NCBI GenBank assembly: GCA_905147135.1
Contig: LR990061.1
Span: forward strand, 6,982,026-7,046,025
Origin: Blastobasis lacticolella
Lineage: Eukaryota; Arthropoda; Insecta; Lepidoptera; Blastobasidae
Direction of reading: 5' to 3'
DNA: 64,000 nt
In this document: positions 30,430 through 40,200 of the stretch, piece by piece
How the letters are laid out: the number at the start of each line of letters is the position of its first letter
How positions within the stretch are numbered: position 1 is the stretch's first letter
Position numbers and translations under genes: made by a program
Notes under the pieces: model-generated
What the model saw: the letters and a program-made list of their open reading frames with translations, nothing else
Databases searched by the model: none
What the model was told of the DNA's origin: nothing

Positions 30430-30490
30430 GTAAATAAACATTTGATAATCTTTTGTATCTTTTTATTTAAAATTTTAACTAATTATTAGA
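30430..30490. terminator. Overlapping polyadenylation signals of convergent genes
   Basis: The 61 bp between stop codons hold AATAAA on the plus strand (30433-30438) and AATAAA on the minus strand (plus-strand tttatt, 30462-30467). Each signal lies before the other gene's stop, so both mRNA 3' ends probably overlap (inference). Confidence 0.6.
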
Positions 30491-31927
30491 TTAATAATTC
30501 TTTCTCTTTATTAGGATCAAATGTATATCCATAACATTAGTATTTGTATGTCCAGTAATGACATGTAAACCGCCATTCTTAAATTTTTTAAAGAAGTTGT
30601 ATGCATCATTATTGTCTATAGTATATTTCACATCTAGATTTTCTTTTATTGCATCTGTGATCAATCCTGAATAACCTATAGCCCCTGCAGCATCTGTGGG
30701 TCCATCAATACCATCTGTCCCTGCACTTAAAAGGTAAACATGAAAGTCTTCTATTTCATTTTTGAAACTATTTATGATATTTGAAAATTCCAAAGCAAGT
30801 TGCTGGTTCCTTCCTCCCTTTCCATTGCCTTTCACTTCAACGGTTATTTCTCCACCTAATATCAAACATATGTCTTTGTCCTTTGAGATATCTTTTGCAT
30901 TGAATTGTATTCCTGGAATATTCAGTTCTTCTATTTTGGATGACAATTGCAATTGATCCAAATCACCCTTTAAGAAATTACAAATGTTTATCACAAGTTT
31001 ACAATATTCTAGTGCAATATCTTTCACATTGCCAGTAACAGTATTAGATAGTTCTATTGGACAATAATGTAAATTTCTAGCTTCTTCAACAGCTGCTGCT
31101 ATACTTATTTTATTTGATCCAATAATGTAATTCCTCACACTATCTTCTGGTAGAGATTCCAGTGTAACAGATTTATTTAAAGCTATTTTAATTGACTCAG
31201 GGATACTATTGAACAGGTTGTATTTTTTTATTATATCAATAGGTGCATTAGGATCTTCATTATCAATGTAAGTTGGACCACTTGCTATCAAATCTAATGG
31301 ATCACCAACTATATCTGATAGAATAAGTGAAATTACTTGAGCTGGATGGGCTGCAGCAGCTAGGCGCCCTCCTTTGAGATCTGAAAGCCTTTTCCTTACA
31401 GTATTTAATTCTTTTATATCAGCTCCACTATTTGCTAGCTGTTTTATAACTTCTGTTTTTTCTTCCAGTGTAATTGGATCTCTAGGCAAGCACATTAAAG
31501 CAGAACCACCCCCTGATATCAAAACCAGTAATAAGTCATCCTTCTTAAGCTCACTCACTAGTTCCTTTATCTTTTTACTTGTGTTCTCAGCATTAACATC
31601 TGGCAAATTGTTTTTAGCTCCCTCATAGTATAATACATTTTTAGTTGCTTGTGTATTATTCAAACTCCCCGCTGGAATACTGACAATACCTTTTATTATT
31701 CTGGAACTCAGTATACTCTCTACTTCTCTGGCCATATTCTGTACAGCTTTTCCTGTGCCAACTAAATAAATATTTTTATTCCCCACATTATAATGGTGAC
31801 CTTCAACTGTTAATACTTTTGTTGCCTCACTATATATGAAACTTTTTCGTATCAATATTTCTGGGAGCACAGCATTAACACTGCTTTTAAAAACTTTCAG
31901 TAAATCAGATATAATTACTTTTGCCAT
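30491..31927 (-). CDS. GLYCTK: Glycerate 2-kinase (class II, MOFRL family), intronless
   Basis: 478 aa in one exon. Phosphorylates D-glycerate with ATP in serine and fructose breakdown; animal forms are cytosolic or mitochondrial. Seen: VGTGKA near residues 56-61, the glycine-rich LISGGGSALMCLP near 136-148, NTVRKRLSDLKGGRLAAAAH near 175-194, LSDIVGDPLDLIASGPTYID near 203-222, and the C-terminal MOFRL domain with LGGEITVEVKGNGKGGRNQQ and SAGTDGIDGPTDAAGA. Length and motif order are typical. No mitochondrial presequence is obvious. The start chosen is the first Met before the conserved N-terminal helix. Head-to-head with TERT 1.2 kb away. Confidence 0.95.
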   Translation of the reverse strand: MAKVIISDLLKVFKSSVNAVLPEILIRKSFIYSEATKVLTVEGHHYNVGNKNIYLVGTGKAVQNMAREVESILSSRIIKGIVSIPAGSLNNTQATKNVLYYEGAKNNLPDVNAENTSKKIKELVSELKKDDLLLVLISGGGSALMCLPRDPITLEEKTEVIKQLANSGADIKELNTVRKRLSDLKGGRLAAAAHPAQVISLILSDIVGDPLDLIASGPTYIDNEDPNAPIDIIKKYNLFNSIPESIKIALNKSVTLESLPEDSVRNYIIGSNKISIAAAVEEARNLHYCPIELSNTVTGNVKDIALEYCKLVINICNFLKGDLDQLQLSSKIEELNIPGIQFNAKDISKDKDICLILGGEITVEVKGNGKGGRNQQLALEFSNIINSFKNEIEDFHVYLLSAGTDGIDGPTDAAGAIGYSGLITDAIKENLDVKYTIDNNDAYNFFKKFKNGGLHVITGHTNTNVMDIHLILIKRKNY

Positions 31928-33145
31928 AATTTATTTTTAGCTCTTAGGTATATAATGAAAGAAATAGAATTTGGTTGGGTACAGTTATCAACAGGTATCA
32001 CGTTATGGAGTGCAAGTCTCAAGACTTATCATAAAATGGGTACAAGATAAGAACAAATTGAACTTTGTAAACAAAAATAATCCATCTCACTTTTACAATA
32101 CCTACTTATCGTTATCGCCGACCACCAAAGAGGATAGAAATACTCACTATACCTTGTCTAAAATAGGATGATAATTTTGACAGATCACAGTAGGGATGTG
32201 GTTGTGTAAAATCGTTAATGAATCTATTCGATTATCGATTATCACTCTCATAGAACTTGGAATCGATAGTTGCATTGTTATGCTATACGTATATACAAAA
32301 TAAACTATTTATTTTCTTCTGAATTAATAATTTATTAATACGACATTAAAAACCCTTCTACAACGACGATTATGACACGTGCGTATTTCTATTCGGTCAG
32401 TCATCCTATTACATAGAATACGCGCGACTCGAAATTGTTGTTGTGGAAGGTCTCTTAAGGTGAAATCCAAACAAAGAATAAGAGTTTAGTTACAAAAAAT
32501 AATAAGGTTACCTAAATGTTAATTTTAAATATTCGATTATATTATATTAATATCGATTTTCGATTGTCTGTTGTTATTCGTTATTCGTGGCACTTCACTA
32601 AAGGGGCGGGGCCTGTCTATGAAGTACGACATTTTCCATAGTACATTTTACCGAAATAAAACACAAAACTTCATAGGCGTGCGCCAAAGACCAACAATTA
32701 GTGAGCTGTCAAAATTATCATCCTATTTTAGACAAAGCATATGCACTTGTTTGTTTCAAGTTTGTTTGTCTTTGGTCACGTCAAACACGACCGTTCTGTC
32801 AAAATATCTAGGATCATGCAAATTATACACTGCGTTTTGTTTCGTCGCGATAATGAGACTTAACATAGTTATCTACCTATTTATTGTACCTATATAAAAT
32901 AATATTGACTACTTTTATATGAAATTTACAAATAAATACCTGCTCATTTTGATTTGATAATACATACCTACATGTTTTATAATTGCAGATACGAAACTAA
33001 GCGTCCCTCGCTGCCGTTAAGGACAAGTTTCGACAAGTCGCCGCAAAATTCAAATTCGGCAACAACCGGTCACTGTCAGTCGATTATGCGCTTGCGCATA
33101 TATATATTTTGTAGTTTTTATTTATTCTTACTTATTTAATGAATC
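31928..33145. promoter_or_regulatory. Divergent intergenic region GLYCTK/TERT
   Basis: 1.2 kb, mostly A+T-rich. It contains the palindromic element at 32154-32735 and inner gattatcgattatc/atattaatatcgatttt stretches. Promoters of both genes must lie here, but no core element is convincing. Confidence 0.5.
32154..32735. repeat. Inverted repeat with perfect 30-bp arms between GLYCTK and TERT
   Basis: The arm at 32154-32183 (ttgtctaaaataggatgata...) is exactly mirrored at 32706-32735. Inner sequences also pair loosely (accctt-ctacaacga near 32350, tgttgttgtggaagg near 32435). Likely a foldback or MITE-type element; no target duplication recognised. Confidence 0.8.
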
Positions 33146-35296
33146 ATGGACTTGCCTGTTTGTTTAACCCATAATTTCGTTAACAAGCAAAATATTAGAT
33201 CGTTTGGAAATATTTTAGAGCTAAAATATCTTAAGCGTCGAGATAACACCAAGTTCCTCAATCATATTTTCGAAGAAAAGGAGGTGGTGAGTGAATTATC
33301 AACCGATTTCCAATATGCTTTATCTACTTTAAAGAATAACTTGATTGTAAAATCGAAGACAGATTTCAAGAACTATTTTAGCGCTATTCCTAAAGATGAG
33401 AATTGTTTATGTATCGTGAATAAAGAGAAGGTGTTCGAATGTTGTTGGATTGCTTTAAAAGAGATTATTCCCAAAAATATATTTGGCGGGAATCACAATT
33501 TAAAAATGTTTGGAAAGCTAATCCGCGCAACAGTCTTCAGTATGAAGAAGCAACACACGACATTGATACCAATATTAGAGCATTGGCACTTCTCCACAAC
33601 TTTATGGAAAACTCTTAAAACAAATGAAAAACTAGTTTTACATAAATTATTGTCATGGTTAATCAAGCATATTTTATCAGCAATTATTGGGTTAAATTTT
33701 TATGTTACTACATGTAAATTAGATGCAGACGAATATAAATTGTATTATTTTTGGAAAAATCAATGGCAGAGCTTTTATGATAAAAAAATTTCTAATTTAA
33801 TCTTTTGTAAAATACTCAAGAGGCACGAACCATATTTCGTAAGCAAAAGGCTGAAGAGAAGTTTCAATATCTCTCAGAAGAATAAATTGAAATTGTTAAA
33901 AAAGGAGATTCCTAAGTTATATTTGATTTTGAAACCGAATAATAACTGTAGACCCATAGTCAGGTATAAGAGTGAGCAGAGTTCGTCACAGAAATATGTC
34001 GTCAAAGACAGATTAAATTTCCTGAAAAAGCTGTCTGGAAAGCCTAATAAAAGAATAGAAACTGAATTCAATACAATTCATAGAAACTGGACCTTTATAA
34101 ATAAGCCAAAACTCTATTTTATTAAGACTGATCTCAGCAATGCATTTGGACTTATTAATAAAGAGAAGTTGATGAAAATACTATGTGAAAAACATTTGAA
34201 CCTACAAAAAGTTGAGAAAAATCTTTATATGAAAAAGAAATTTGCCCAGCAATACAAGGAAATTGTAGCAGAGTTACGAAAGCCATTGCATGTTCGCGCA
34301 GGAAACACTGTTTACGAATGGACTGAAGGACTAGTACAGGGTTATAAATATTCACCAGCTTTATCAGAACTGTACTATGGATATTTGGATGACGTATATT
34401 TCTCAGAGCACTTAAATAGCTATGCTTCTCAAGTGAAATTTTTTATTAGAGTCGTAGATGACTATTTGTATATCACAGACTCTCTAAATGATGCACATTC
34501 ATTCCTTAATGCTCTTTCCTGTTATAGAAACGTTAATTATGATAAAACTATCGTCAACTTTCCTCATGATAAGATAAAAACATCAGAAGAGATAACTTTT
34601 CTTGGATATAGTTACAATACAAAAACATTGGAAGTTAGCAGGGCAAGCAATGTGTACGCTGGTCAAATGTGCTACAAAATCGCGTTTACTAGTTCTTTGA
34701 ACAATCTCAATAAGTTCCTTGAGAACAGAATAGGCCAATCAGGCATACAAATAAATGGTCATATCTTTAACTTGCATCACAATCCCGAGGAGTTAATATG
34801 GCGTCATATTTTCACGACATTTTGCCTATCTGCGAATAAGTTTTGCACAATCCTGTCAGTTTGCGTCCTATCGCAATCATCGGACACTGAAATGTGTAAA
34901 TATTTGTCACTTTACAAAAAACGGGTTTGTGTGAAATTAGGCAACTCAATAATTGAAACTTTGATAAGGAATAAACCTGAAGATTACTTATTTATGTACT
35001 GTATAAATCATATTAGATATCTCGCTTTCCAAGCCTTGTATTTGTGTGCAAAACATACTTCAAAATGCAGTGTTCTAATACCTTGGATTAAGGATCAACT
35101 TGCAAAGTGCAACTGTCTGAATGGCAAGTGGAGAGAGCACGCTTGTCGCATTGAGACCTCTGGTGAGATGCGACGTCAGGCCATACGAGAAATCTGCACA
35201 CGAACCGATTTAAGGAAAATTGTAAAAGGGTTTGATAAGTTACCGGAAGGCTTTCAGTGTTACAATCAAAGGAAGATAGAATTAAGTGTTATTTAA
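33146..35296 (+). CDS. TERT: Telomerase reverse transcriptase, short intronless insect form (716 aa)
   Basis: Catalytic subunit of telomerase. One exon; an in-frame TGA at 33140 lies two codons before the start, so the 5' end is firm. Seen: T-motif-like FYVTTCKLDADEYKLYYFWK near 185-204, motif 1/2 LYLILKPNNNCRPIVRYK near 258-275, motif A FIKTDLSNAFG with Asp329, motif B' GLVQGYKYSPALSE near 396-408, motif C VVDDYLYI with Asp438 and Asp439, and motif E FLGYSY near 485. All three catalytic Asp are present. The N-terminus is short and no TEN/GQ domain can be recognised, as known for lepidopteran and beetle TERT. AATAAA overlaps the stop (35296-35301). Confidence 0.95.
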   Translation: MDLPVCLTHNFVNKQNIRSFGNILELKYLKRRDNTKFLNHIFEEKEVVSELSTDFQYALSTLKNNLIVKSKTDFKNYFSAIPKDENCLCIVNKEKVFECCWIALKEIIPKNIFGGNHNLKMFGKLIRATVFSMKKQHTTLIPILEHWHFSTTLWKTLKTNEKLVLHKLLSWLIKHILSAIIGLNFYVTTCKLDADEYKLYYFWKNQWQSFYDKKISNLIFCKILKRHEPYFVSKRLKRSFNISQKNKLKLLKKEIPKLYLILKPNNNCRPIVRYKSEQSSSQKYVVKDRLNFLKKLSGKPNKRIETEFNTIHRNWTFINKPKLYFIKTDLSNAFGLINKEKLMKILCEKHLNLQKVEKNLYMKKKFAQQYKEIVAELRKPLHVRAGNTVYEWTEGLVQGYKYSPALSELYYGYLDDVYFSEHLNSYASQVKFFIRVVDDYLYITDSLNDAHSFLNALSCYRNVNYDKTIVNFPHDKIKTSEEITFLGYSYNTKTLEVSRASNVYAGQMCYKIAFTSSLNNLNKFLENRIGQSGIQINGHIFNLHHNPEELIWRHIFTTFCLSANKFCTILSVCVLSQSSDTEMCKYLSLYKKRVCVKLGNSIIETLIRNKPEDYLFMYCINHIRYLAFQALYLCAKHTSKCSVLIPWIKDQLAKCNCLNGKWREHACRIETSGEMRRQAIREICTRTDLRKIVKGFDKLPEGFQCYNQRKIELSVI

Positions 35297-35479
35297 ATAA
35301 ATAAAAAATTATTACTAGTGATGTATTTTATTTATCATTACAAAATATTGTAAAACAATGAGATTCATTCATGGACGGTATGTGATATAAAAGCAATAAG
35401 CTATACTATAATAATTACGATAAGGCACACTTTCCTTTGGACGGAAACATACAGTAAATACCTACTGGTACTATCTAAT

Positions 35480-35641
35480 GAGGAAGTAAACTATAATCTA
35501 ATGGCGCCACAAGCGACTGTGCCCGAAATCTGCTGATTGGTTCGAGTCACGTCAAAACTTGACATACTTGTCAATTTTACAAGTAATTAACAGATTTTTC
35601 ACAGTCGCTTGTGGCGCCGTTAGTTCTCGTGTTTACCTCCC
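35480..35641. repeat. Palindromic MITE
   Basis: Left end gaggaagtaaac...atggcgccacaagcgactgt and right end cacagtcgcttgtggcgcc...gtttacctcc are inverted copies (about 40 bp arms, inner 21 of 22 matching). Non-coding. Confidence 0.75.
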
Positions 35642-36969
35642 TATTGCTATTCTACATAGAAAAATATATTTGTACGCATGGGTTGCTAAAGTACGTCAAA
35701 TAAAAACACATAAAATACATTTAAAAAGTAAGTGAGTTATTCTTAAAACTAGTTTTCAAGAATTACAATACAATGTATAAAAATGTAAAGAGATTCTATA
35801 CATAAAGCTCTAAATTATATTAAACTATAATAGTTAAAAAAAGTGTCTACTAAATTAGCTGCTGCCTCCGAAGCTGCCCTCAAAATGAAATTATAGATAC
35901 CAAAAGAGACACAAAATTATGTACAATAGTTACTGATTAAATCTTATTTTCCTAACAGATTCTTTACATGTCACACAGAAATTATTAAAAAACAAAGTGG
36001 TTGATATTGCACTTATTCTAACACAAATTAATCAAATTATTGCTGCCAAATTGCTATAATAAAAGCTGTCAAGATCATTATTATAAAACTATCACTAGGT
36101 GTAGGTATCACTATTATCCCTGAATTCTAAATAAATTCATACAAAGTAAATTGTTGATTAAAAAATAAACCCCTCCGACTTTTCTAAGCTACGCGATAGC
36201 CAAACCGTGTAAAAATAATACCTACAAGAAAATATTATCTGACAGGCGAATTGAATAACGCCAGTTATAGTTCGTGCCAAATGAATTGACAATAGCAGCC
36301 ATTGATCTCTCAGCAATATTTAAATTGAAAGTGGTCAAAGTGATAGCTGTAACATTTAAAATTTTTATATTTTTATGCTTCTCAGTGACAAACGAGCAGA
36401 CAGCCCACCTGACACGGTAAGTGGTAACTGTTGCTAGTCGTGTTCGTTACAATTGAACGAAATCAATAAGTTTATCAGTTTTCATATTTTTCATGAAAAA
36501 AAAGCACTGCACTCTATTGGCATGAACGATAGAGTGCTCGTAAGATAACACGGCTCGCGGCTGAAAATGGAAGTAAATTTGACTGACAGTCAACAGGAAA
36601 AACTATGACAACTCCCAACAAAAAACAATGACAGGGACGCCATATTTAAGGCGCGGAATTATCTTGCGCGCACTCTACATACAAGCGACACACTTCCAAG
36701 TACGAAACTATCAAAATTAAAGCAAAGCCAACGAGTGGAGATAAAGATTGGAAACCAAAGTGACAAATGTCAACAGTTTACGTGACACGAGTTGTAAGAG
36801 AACCACAATGAGTAGGTAAACTACATTACAAGATTAGGTATAATGTTTCTAATGTTGGTATGGTTATTCTGAAAACTAACATTGTGCCAAGACATGAGCC
36901 CTCGCAACCTAATGCATTATGCAGAGTATGGTTTTCAAACACAATTTTTTAATACTAACTTCTTTTTTA

Positions 36970-37085
36970 CATTATTAGACAGGCATTTGACTGCCATCAC
37001 ACCAGTTGGTAAGTGCCAATCCGGCCGAAGATGGAGCATGCCCGTCTACGAACATCCTATTCACTCCAGCCTTAAAGGCGTCTAG
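36970..37085. repeat. Interspersed repeat shared with 53850-53960
   Basis: gatggagcatgccc, cctattcactcc and agcctt-type blocks recur in the same orientation at 53895-53945. Probable transposon tail. Confidence 0.55.
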
Positions 37086-37259
37086 ATTATATTGATCAGG
37101 GAACATACTTGCAGTATGTACTGGAACACTCCGAGTGTGCGGAACAGAGTTGTCTATGTCTAAATGACAGTGGCGAACTTTTGTTACAATCTTCATTCGT
37201 TGGCGTTGCTTTATTTCCAAGTTACACTTGACACACGTCACGTCTTGTCAAATCAAGAT

Positions 37260-40200
37260 TTACCTCCACAGAACCACCAAAAACAGGCACATAGCCACGA
37301 CGTTTCCTACATAGCCTACTCTGTAAGCGTGCGAGAGGAAATCCGAGTCAGCTGCAACGTAATAGGCCGACTGTGGCGCATCGCAGGAGACTATACGGGC
37401 CGCCCTCAGTAGGGCAGGTCCGGCGATGACGTCAGCTGATCGCTTGTGCTTGGGTATGATCTTCAAGCGGACCGCTGCGTCGCTGAATATCAGGTCGGAG
37501 TATGGAGCCGGCGAGTGGAACATGCTGAAACTGTTGGGGGATGGTTAGGTGTCGTTGGGAAAGATTTCTATCGCTGTTGGTATTGTATCGTTGTGGACAT
37601 ATTGCAGACTCCCTATTGGATAATTTCTGACCATGATTTTATTTTCATACAAAACGAGCAAGTCAGTTTCCCTTCCCCAGTTTCATATTCTATGGATATA
37701 CCATACTTCACCAGTTTGCTATTATGAATATAAATTTTGAAGTTTTGGTTTAAGTTGGCTATAAATATGAGTAAAATCGACAAAAATATTGTTATCCATT
37801 TCACTCATTTTAATGGACAACAATTCATTTTTACACAAAAAGAGTAACCGATTCCCAAAACAGTATACGTATATGGATTCGGATTCTCCTTTTTTCCGAA
37901 TGCTTCCAATCTGGTCAGGTTTCCCTGGTAGCAGGCTCACGGAGGTTAGAAGGCAGTCGCTCCACTGTAATTACCTCAATTGCGAAATCCTAAATCATGG
38001 TCAAGGCAGAGGCTTATGAGGGATTCGGATTCTGTTCCAGTTAAAATACCATCGACAAGTGTCCTCTGGTGTTGAAACGGCCTTCGGACGGGGATATCAG
38101 CAAGACCCACCTGGCCGTGTGGTGTCCGGCAGAGTAGAATAGCACCAACCCCTTACACACGCGGGTGGTCGTTCAAGGCGACTAATGTTATCGACACAAA
38201 AGATCTAGAATTTCCGTAGACTAGAAAATGGGCAGCAGCGTTTTCCATTGTTATATTTATAACACTGCGATCTCTCATTCGCCTGCCAAGCGTGGAGATT
38301 ATGGCAATAACCTCCCATTTGGAGGGAGAGGCTCTAAGTCCTGCAGTGGACTGTTATGGGCTGCGAGGAGGACTCACCTGAACTCATCCGTGGTAGAGGC
38401 CCCGTAGAACTGTTGCGCGTACACCATGAGGTTGGCGAAGGTATCCAACTCGGTGTGGTTGGGCCTCCCGACAATTACCGAGCCGGGAACTTTGCCGAGG
38501 TTGCAGCGCGCGTACTCGTGCATCTTGGCGCGGGTGCCTGTAGACCAAAAAAATTTTTAATTTCTTCGCCTCGCACTAAAATCTGAAACTCGAGGTGACA
38601 GTGGATAACCGGCAGCAGGTCCTGCGCCCACCACTCCCTGCGGCGGCCGCCCGCGGCCTCGCCGGGGGCCGTGTGCCGCCCGGACGCCCCGGCAGCGGCT
38701 TACCGTCGGTGCACAGCAGCTGGAGGTCGTCCGGCAGCAGGTCCCGCGCCCACCACTCCCTGCGGCGGCCGCCCGCGGCCTCGCCGGGGGCCGTGTGCCG
38801 CCCGGACGCCCCGGCAGCGGCTTACCGTCGGTGCACAGCAGCTGGAGGTCGTCCGGCAGCAGGTCCCGCGCCCACCACTCCCTGCGGCGGCCGCCCGCGG
38901 CCTCGCCGGGGGCCGTGTGCCGCCCGGACGCCCCGGCAGCGGCTTACCGTCGGTGCACAGCAGCTGGAGGTCGTCCGGCAGCAGGTCCCGCGCCCACCCC
39001 TCCCTGCGGCGGCCGCCCGCGGCCTCGCCGGGGGCCGTGTGCCGCCCGGACGCCCCGGCAGCGGCTTACCGTCGGTGCACAGCAGCTGGAGGTCGTCCGG
39101 CAGCAGGTCCCGCGCCACCACTCCCTGCGGCGGCCGCCCGCGGCCTCGCCGGGGGCCGTGTGCCGCCCGGACGCCCCGGCAGCGGCTTACCGTCGGTGCA
39201 CAGCAGCTGGAGGTCGTCCGGCAGCAGGTCCCGCGCCCACCACTCCCTGCGGCGGCCGCCCGCGGCCTCGCCGGGGGCCGTGTGCCGCCCGGACGCCCCG
39301 GCAGCGGCTTACCGTCGGTGCACAGCAGCTGGAGGTCGTCCGGCAGCAGGTCCCGCGCCCACCACTCCCTGCGGCGGCCGCCCGCGGCCTCGCCGGGGGC
39401 CGTGTGCCGCCCGGACGCCCCGGCAGCGGCTTACCGTCGGTGCACAGCAGCTGGAGGTCGTCCGGCAGCAGGTCCCGCGCCCACCACTCCCTGCGGCGGC
39501 CGCCCGCGGCCTCGCCGGGGGCCGTGTGCCGCCCGGACGCCCCGGCAGCGGCTTACCGTCGGTGCACAGCAGCTGGAGGTCGTCCGGCAGCAGGTCCCGC
39601 GCCCACCACTCCCTGCGGCGGCCGCCCGCGGCCTCGCCGGGGGCCGTGTGCCGCCCGGACGCCCCGGCAGCGGCTTACCGTCGGTGCACAGCAGCTGGAG
39701 GTCGTCCGGCAGCAGGTCCCGCGCCCACCACTCCCTGCGGCGGCCGCCCGCGGCCTCGCCGGGGGCCGTGTGCCGCCCGGACGCCCCGGCAGCGGCTTAC
39801 CGTCGGTGCACAGCAGCTGGAGGTCGTCCGGCAGCAGGTCCCGCGCCCACCACTCCCTGCGGCGGCCGCCCGCGGCCTCGCCGGGGGCCGTGTGCCGCCC
39901 GGACGCCCCGGCAGCGGCTTACCGTCGGTGCACAGCAGCTGGAGGTCGTCCGGCAGCAGGTCCCGCGCCCACCACTCCCTGCGGCGGCCGCCCGCGGCCT
40001 CGCCGGGGGCCGTGTGCCGCCCGGACGCCCCGGCAGCGGCTTACCGTCGGTGCACAGCAGCTGGAGGTCGTCCGGCAGCAGGTCCCGCGCCCACCACTCC
40101 CTGCGGCGGCCGCCCGCGGCCTCGCCGGGGGCCGTGTGCCGCCCGGACGCCCCGGCAGCGGCTTACCGTCGGTGCACAGCAGCTGGAGGTCGTCCGGCAG

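Larger units (their letters stand above)
35297..37259. other. Convergent intergenic region TERT/Tsf2
   Basis: About 2 kb between the stop codons of TERT and Tsf2. It contains a MITE (35480-35641), a LINE tail-like block (36380-36425), a small hairpin around actgcactctat/atagagtgc (36508-36537) and the repeat at 36970-37085. The rest is A+T-rich with no gene. Part must be Tsf2 3' UTR; its extent is not visible. Confidence 0.6.
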
